Positions 5,736 to 7,298 of a DNA stretch of 7,298 bases are shown in pieces; within the stretch, counting starts at the first letter, position 1, and every line of letters begins with the position of its first letter. The stretch covers positions 1-7,298 of the forward strand of contig JBCCFC010000698.1 of NCBI GenBank assembly GCA_039029935.1, read 5' to 3'. A program made the translations under genes and the position numbers. The notes under the pieces were generated by a model, which had not been told where the DNA came from, made no database searches, and was given only the letters and a program-made list of their open reading frames with translations. The DNA is from G039029935 sp039029935. GTDB taxonomy: Bacteria > Chloroflexota > Anaerolineae > Caldilineales > Caldilineaceae.

Positions 5736-6692
5736 ATGTCAATCGCAACAATCGCCAATCCCATTACACCAGAGAGTTTACCGCCTGTACGCGACTATGT
5801 GGCCTACAAAGAAGGCCAATTTCGCATGGCAATGGATTTGGTCAAGCTTGACTTGGCCGAATGGATTGAAATCGACGACCAATTGCCAGCCGAGTTAGCA
5901 GAACGTCGCCGTCTCTTAACCGAACAGCACAGCGAGGTGTTTGCCTCTCTGTCGGAAGGTGATGAAGGTTCCCAAGAGACGCTTGCTCTGTTGGTCGATC
6001 ACCTAACCGACTATTTCCCGCAACTATACCAGCGTGATGGCTCAAAGCTACATAACCACGCCACAGGCGAGACATGGCATCTTCAACAGTCAACACTACA
6101 CCCACTGGAACTGGCTGGACGGCTGGTGCAGGAAGACCTCTGCTTGATGGGGCGTGATGACAAGACAGGCTTATATCGCTTGACCGCCGCCTGCCTCTGT
6201 TTCCCCACCCGTTGGCTGCTGGCCGAAAAAATCGGACAGACATTGGGGCAAATTCACGCCCCCGTACCAACCTATGACACAACCCTTGAATCACCAATGG
6301 ATCGCCTCTTCGAGAAACTGCGCATCCACCGCCCTGTCGCCCGCCTCAACTGGAGCGTCGTTGATGACCCAACGCTCTTCCAACCGACCGGACGTGGCAA
6401 TCCCAACGCACAGGGCCAGCTCACCGCTGACAATGTAGGTGAACGATTATGGATGCGCATGGAACGCCAGACTCTACGCCGTCTGCCTCAAAGTCAAGAC
6501 ATCCTCTTCACCATCCGCATCTATGTGCATCCGTTGGCTGACCTTGCCGATAAGCCAGAGCGGGCGGCACAGTTGGCGGGGATGTTGCATAGTACCAATG
6601 CGCATAAGATTGGGCCGTATAAGAGCTTGCCCGCTATTTTTGAGGCGACGATGGGGTGGTTAGAAAGAGTGGCAAAAAATCATGCCCTATGA
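5736..6692 (+). CDS. DUF3445 / heme-dependent oxidative N-demethylase family protein
   Basis: A 318-residue protein recognised as DUF3445 (PF11927) from its conserved core: LVQEDLCLM (130-138), LTAACLCFPTRW (149-160), IHAPVP (173-178), the RPVARLNWSVVDDPTLFQP block (199-217), RMERQTLRRLP (241-251) and the late IYVHPL strand. The characterised member is the heme-binding PAS-fold alpha subunit of an oxidative N-demethylase that acts on small methylated amines, with reductase and folate-linked subunits. No reductase or folate-binding partner is visible here, so substrate and electron donor are unknown and the enzymatic role is only inferred. Length is typical. The ATG is preceded by AGGA at good spacing. 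Upstream are a dyad and a hairpin that may regulate it. It is soluble, with no signal peptide. Confidence 0.88.
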   Translation: MSIATIANPITPESLPPVRDYVAYKEGQFRMAMDLVKLDLAEWIEIDDQLPAELAERRRLLTEQHSEVFASLSEGDEGSQETLALLVDHLTDYFPQLYQRDGSKLHNHATGETWHLQQSTLHPLELAGRLVQEDLCLMGRDDKTGLYRLTAACLCFPTRWLLAEKIGQTLGQIHAPVPTYDTTLESPMDRLFEKLRIHRPVARLNWSVVDDPTLFQPTGRGNPNAQGQLTADNVGERLWMRMERQTLRRLPQSQDILFTIRIYVHPLADLADKPERAAQLAGMLHSTNAHKIGPYKSLPAIFEATMGWLERVAKNHAL

Positions 6693-6714
6693 AGTAGCGA
6701 AAACGCGTTCCATT

Positions 6715-6723
6715 TGGTATAAT
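6715..6723 (+). promoter_or_regulatory. Extended -10 promoter for the ATPase-like gene
   Basis: TGG followed by a consensus TATAAT (6718-6723) makes a textbook extended -10 element. The -35 position has only a weak match (TAGCGA, 6695-6700), which such promoters tolerate. Transcription would start near 6730, giving a leader of about 40 bases before the TTG start. Confidence 0.6.
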
Positions 6724-6771
6724 ACAAATGTGCGAAATGAGTGTAGATAGTTTTATAAGGATGGTGACGTT

Positions 6772-7298
6772 TTGACTAGGCAAATTTATTATGCAGCACC
6801 AAACATCAGGCAATTGCGCAAAAAAAACGGCTATTTTGTCGACAAAACAGAATACATCGCCAAATTAGAGCAAATCAGCAATCCTATTTTTTTGCGTCCA
6901 CGTCGTTTTGGCAAGTCGTTTATGTGTTCGCTGTTAGAGCACTATTATGATGTGAGCTTTAAAGACCAATTCGATGACCTGTTTGGTGGCACGTGGATTG
7001 GTCAGCACCCCACAGGGTATCAAAATCAATTTGTTGTGTTGCATTTGAATTTTTCCAAGGTAAAGATTGATCACGATCTGGAAAATATTGAAAAGGATTT
7101 TAACAATCGTTGTAATACGAGGTTAAAATTGGCGCAACATCGCTATAAGGCGTTGTTTGAGGATATGCCGCCGATTGATGAGAATGAGAGTGCAAAAAAT
7201 AATTTAGATGATTTACTGCCACAACGCGCTGCTGCTGCTGATTCATTTGCAACACCACCTACAGCAACCAGCACCCCCGCACAAAATGCCAAAACAAA
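6772..7298 (+). CDS. AAA-ATPase-like protein (PF09820 type), partial at 3' end
   Basis: The reading frame opens at TTG 6772 and is still open after 175 codons at the window edge. The N-terminus has the hallmarks of the AAA-ATPase-like family: GYFVDKTEYIAKL (20-32), then FLRPRRFGKSFM (40-51), where GKS with K48 acts as the phosphate-binding loop, followed by LLEHYYD. In full-length relatives a C-terminal PD-(D/E)XK nuclease-like domain (DUF1703) usually follows, but it would lie beyond the window. The start is supported by the purine-rich AAGGATGGTGA at 6757-6767 and by an in-frame TAG at 6748-6750. Residues 153-175 form an Ala/Thr/Pro/Ser-rich stretch starting with a GCT run; I do not expect this in the family, so it is probably a linker insertion. 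The cellular role of the family is poorly known; links to mobile or defence functions are guesses. Confidence 0.85.
   Translation, partial: MTRQIYYAAPNIRQLRKKNGYFVDKTEYIAKLEQISNPIFLRPRRFGKSFMCSLLEHYYDVSFKDQFDDLFGGTWIGQHPTGYQNQFVVLHLNFSKVKIDHDLENIEKDFNNRCNTRLKLAQHRYKALFEDMPPIDENESAKNNLDDLLPQRAAAADSFATPPTATSTPAQNAKT
7228..7240 (+). repeat. GCT trinucleotide run in the ATPase-like gene
   Basis: Four GCT codons plus one G encode Ala153-156 at the start of the low-complexity stretch. Slippage here would change the number of alanines without shifting frame. Confidence 0.8.

Overview
The window looks like chromosomal DNA of a free-living, two-component-rich bacterium of moderate GC. My best guess is the phylum Chloroflexota. 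This rests on recalled resemblance of the PDZ protease and the receiver-PAS kinase architecture to proteins of that phylum, not on any search. Nothing indicates a phage, plasmid or insertion sequence. I see no tRNA, rRNA or CRISPR array.

Layout. (1) Positions 74-2605, + strand: a hybrid histidine kinase with receiver, two PAS domains, HisKA, HATPase and a second receiver. Its first receiver has a damaged N-terminus. (2) Positions 2606-2733: a gap holding nested inverted repeats that fold on paper into a three-way junction ending just before the next ribosome binding site. (3) Positions 2734-3990, + strand: a LOV-domain histidine kinase with a complete flavin/cysteine signature, hence a likely blue-light receptor. 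(4) Positions 3979-4075: two short tandem arrays of heptamers and octamers that are roughly inverted to each other, between convergent genes. (5) Positions 4089-5360, - strand: an HtrA/Deg-like PDZ serine protease with two large low-complexity insertions and no signal peptide. (6) Positions 5361-5735: a divergent intergenic region with a heptamer repeat, a 16-bp dyad and a strong hairpin. (7) Positions 5736-6692, + strand: a DUF3445 protein of the heme-dependent oxidative N-demethylase family. (8) From 6772, + strand, running off the end: a TTG-started AAA-ATPase-like protein behind an extended -10 promoter.

How the genes may work together. The LOV kinase has no receiver of its own, while the kinase just upstream has two. 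Light-driven phosphotransfer from the LOV kinase to a receiver of the hybrid kinase is a reasonable inference, and both may sit in one transcription unit. No DNA-binding output protein is in the window. The protease, the DUF3445 protein and the ATPase-like gene have no obvious functional link to the sensors.

A recurring theme is short-period repetition: a 4 x 15-bp repeat in the kinase linker, 15-bp repeats in the protease, heptamers and octamers between genes, and a GCT run in the last gene. The strongest candidates for something undescribed are the three-way-junction element before the LOV kinase, the basic insertion in the protease sensor-loop region, and the eroded receiver of the first kinase.
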